From Pseudomonadota bacterium (GTDB lineage Bacteria > Pseudomonadota > Gammaproteobacteria > Steroidobacterales > SZUA-146): DNA of 64,000 bases. Numbering within the stretch: the first letter of the stretch is position 1; each line of letters begins with the position of its first letter. The position numbers and the translations under genes were made by a program. The stretch spans positions 25,059 through 89,058 of the forward strand of contig JBCCHD010000014.1 in NCBI GenBank assembly GCA_039028935.1, written 5' to 3'. A model generated the notes under the pieces. The model worked only from the letters and a program-made list of their open reading frames with translations. It was not told the DNA's origin and did no database searches. This document shows positions 62,066 through 64,000 of the stretch, in pieces.

Positions 62066-63922
62066 TCACTTCCACCACGATGAGAACGGCAATGCCGCGC
62101 CAAAATCATCGGAACCATCGGGATTAGAACAACACAGTCGATCCTGCTGCAGCGTGTTGTAGTAGTTCAGCAAATCGGGCCGGCCAAAGTGGTAATACAC
62201 TTTGCCGGCTCGCGTGGCTGAGGTGCCTTGTGCATTGGGCGCACCGACGGCGAGGTCGCTAATACCATCACCATTAATGTCGAGCGCCATGAGCGTCGCG
62301 CCATACTGTTCGGCATCAATCAGTCCCGATAGGCAACCCTGGCCGGGTAGCGCCACAATTTGCTCAAAGCGCTCATCGCTTGTGTCATAGCGCATCACAT
62401 ACACAACGCCGCAGCCAAAATCCTTATCGCTCACCTTCGAAGGCGCGCTGGCCGCCAAATCATCGATGCCATCCCCGTCGAAATCGCCGACCGCCAACGC
62501 GCTACCAAACTTATCGTCAAAGCTCGTCGCCAACGATATGGTGGCGCTCGAAAGCGAAATAAACTCGTCGCGATTGGTCAGCCGATTACTACTGCCAAAG
62601 AGCACCGCGACCGCCCCGGCATTAACCGCCCCCGTCAGATTTTCTTCTGGCACGCCGATCGCCAGATCGTCGTACCCGTCGCCATCAAAATCGCCGGTTG
62701 CCAACGCCGCACCAAAAAAGTCATTGGTTTCTGACGCTCCTTCAATACCGCTTGAGTCTTGCGTCCACTCCTGGTCATTGGCCGCGGATAAGCCGCCGGA
62801 CCTACCGTAAATCACCGTTACCATGCCCGCATCGTTGTTACCACTGAGGTCTTCTTTGGGCGCACCGATGGCCAGATCGTCGTAACCGTCACCATTGAAA
62901 TCACCCGCCGCCAGTGACGTACCAAACTCGTCATTAAACTCGTGTACCGAGCCATTACCGGTATTGCCCTGATGCCATACGTCGTCTTCGGTCGATACGC
63001 CACCGTTATTCCCGTAAAACACCTGCACCATGCCCGCGCCTTCGGGACTATCTTCAATGTCTTCGCCGGGCACGCCCACCGCAAGATCGTCAAACCCGTC
63101 GTTATCAAAATCGCCGACCGCAAATGAACTGCCAAATAGGTCACCTGATTCGGTTCCACCGCGCACATTGGGCGTATCTTGGTGGAACGACTCGGATCCG
63201 CTGCTCGTGAGTCCACTGGATGAGCCATACACCACCACAATCATGCCGGCATCATAACGATTAAAGCCGTCTTCGAAATTCTCTTCGGGCAAGCCAAACA
63301 CCGCGTCGGCGTAGCCGTCGTTGTTGAAGTCGCCCGTTGCCAGTGCCCGACCAAAAAAATCGTCGTTTTCTATGGCCCCGGCAATGCCGCTTGTGCCTTG
63401 ATGCCAATACTGTTCGCCGGACAGCGAGATGGCATTACCGTTGCTGTACGCCGAAAACGCCGCACCCTGATCAACATCGATACCAAAGTCATCCTCGACC
63501 ACCTTGCCAGGCACGCCAATGAGCATGTCGGATAGCCCGTCGCCATTAAAATCGGCAATCGCCGTGTTGTTTTGGCGCGAGAGTCCACTCGGACCGGGCG
63601 CACGCGATAGTTGTGTTTCCAACTCGGCCAAATCCGCTTCCGTCACCTTGCCGTCCGCGTCCATATCCGCATTGCGATCGGCACTGCCCAAACGTGCCCG
63701 CATCAGCGCGCGGTCGTGCGCATCGACAATGTTGTCGTTATTTAAGTCCGCATCACACGCGTTACCGAAGCCATCGCGGTTCGAATCGATCTGCAGTGGA
63801 TTGGCCCGATCCACACAGTTATCGCGGCGGTCCTCCACCCCGTCATTGTCTCGATCACTCGCCACTGCTGGCTGCATAGCCAGCAAGAGCGCACCTGCCA
63901 GCGCCCAAGAAACCTGTCTCAT
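62066..63922 (-). CDS. Secreted FG-GAP propeller protein with N-terminal dockerin-like module
   Basis: A 618-residue secreted protein (signal MRQVSWALAGALLLAMQPAV). The mature N-terminus is the calcium module (DNCVDRANPLQIDSNRDGFG, LNNDNIVDAHDRALMRARLG, MDADGKVTEADLAELETQLS) ending in RAPGPSGLSRQ. The rest is an integrin-alpha-like propeller of seven or so FG-GAP repeats, each with a calcium loop (for example GDFNNDGYADAVFGLPEENF and GDFDGDGYDDLAIGVPEENL). Here the module is at the N-terminus, whereas in its three relatives in this window it is at the C-terminus. A binding or adhesive role is likely. It precedes the DUF2235-like gene by 16 bases in the same direction. Confidence 0.85.
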   Translation of the reverse strand: MRQVSWALAGALLLAMQPAVASDRDNDGVEDRRDNCVDRANPLQIDSNRDGFGNACDADLNNDNIVDAHDRALMRARLGSADRNADMDADGKVTEADLAELETQLSRAPGPSGLSRQNNTAIADFNGDGLSDMLIGVPGKVVEDDFGIDVDQGAAFSAYSNGNAISLSGEQYWHQGTSGIAGAIENDDFFGRALATGDFNNDGYADAVFGLPEENFEDGFNRYDAGMIVVVYGSSSGLTSSGSESFHQDTPNVRGGTESGDLFGSSFAVGDFDNDGFDDLAVGVPGEDIEDSPEGAGMVQVFYGNNGGVSTEDDVWHQGNTGNGSVHEFNDEFGTSLAAGDFNGDGYDDLAIGAPKEDLSGNNDAGMVTVIYGRSGGLSAANDQEWTQDSSGIEGASETNDFFGAALATGDFDGDGYDDLAIGVPEENLTGAVNAGAVAVLFGSSNRLTNRDEFISLSSATISLATSFDDKFGSALAVGDFDGDGIDDLAASAPSKVSDKDFGCGVVYVMRYDTSDERFEQIVALPGQGCLSGLIDAEQYGATLMALDINGDGISDLAVGAPNAQGTSATRAGKVYYHFGRPDLLNYYNTLQQDRLCCSNPDGSDDFGAALPFSSWWK

Positions 63923-64000
63923 TGTCCTGCCCCTTTTTTACGTTGTTCTTTGTTTTTCGATTGGTGTTACTACGGGTAAGCAATAAATCGCTTCCTTTAC

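Overview
The window looks like a chromosomal segment of a free-living, probably marine gammaproteobacterium. On the minus strand it carries the origin-proximal gene set of that class in its usual order (mnmE, mnmG, rsmG, parA, parB, atpIBEFHAGDC), but with unrelated genes inserted at several joints. Lineage below class cannot be fixed from the sequence alone. No rRNA, tRNA, CRISPR array, insertion sequence or prophage was recognised.

Layout. 1-5.5 kb: a chaperone-usher pilus locus. The chaperone (cut by the window edge) and a CS1/TcfC-type usher are on the plus strand; three spore-coat-U-like pilins are on the minus strand, convergent with them. 6-15.9 kb: metabolic and envelope genes (MetF-like reductase, glycosyltransferase, 2-oxoglutarate oxygenase, two small proteins of unknown role, a DUF6502 protein, a Tat-exported spermidine dehydrogenase-like flavoprotein, and a copper unit made of a small Cys/His-rich secreted protein and a multicopper oxidase that ends in an outer-membrane barrel-like tail). 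16-23.6 kb: the complete F1Fo ATP synthase operon with a good terminator and a candidate promoter; its a subunit carries an unusual insertion. 24-33.7 kb: parB and parA, separated by glucokinase, a GIY-YIG protein, an HDOD protein, a very large periplasmic-sensor GGDEF/EAL protein and a possible small gene; then rsmG. 33.7-34.8 kb: a nickel superoxide dismutase unit (His-rich membrane peptide, sodN, sodX). 35-39.6 kb: PLP decarboxylase, metallo-hydrolase, DUF945 protein, cold-shock protein. 40-49.4 kb: mnmG, a TAP-type lipoprotein hydrolase coupled to an ABC ATPase, a diguanylate cyclase, mnmE, a hydrolase-OsmC fusion, mscL and a CsaA-like tRNA-binding protein. 49.7-57.3 kb: a BamA/TamA-like outer-membrane protein, a large CRTAC-type secreted protein, PAP2 phosphatase, hypoxanthine-DNA glycosylase, acetyltransferase, cupin, lipoprotein and M15 peptidase. 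57.5-63.9 kb: a cluster of secreted proteins.

The most interesting recurrent signal is a module of roughly 95 residues (a thrombospondin type 3-like calcium repeat, two dockerin-like EF-hand loops and a short Pro-Gly-Pro tail) shared by four otherwise unrelated secreted proteins: a CRTAC-like protein at 51.3 kb, an SSANY-repeat protein at 59.8 kb, a secreted DUF2235-like hydrolase at 60.6 kb and an FG-GAP protein at 62.1 kb. In three it forms the extreme C-terminus, as a sorting or docking tag would; in the fourth it sits just after the signal peptide. Beside them is a three-gene operon that includes a coiled-coil fibre-like protein. This is the best candidate here for an undescribed surface-display system. 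Other points for follow-up are the a-subunit insertion, the oxidase-barrel fusion, the pilin without a donor strand, the Ni-SOD companion peptide and the split parA/parB pair.

Regulatory content appears modest: several intrinsic terminators, one promoter candidate, two hairpins and two cyclic-di-GMP enzymes. All functional calls rest on motif recognition by eye; no database search was run.
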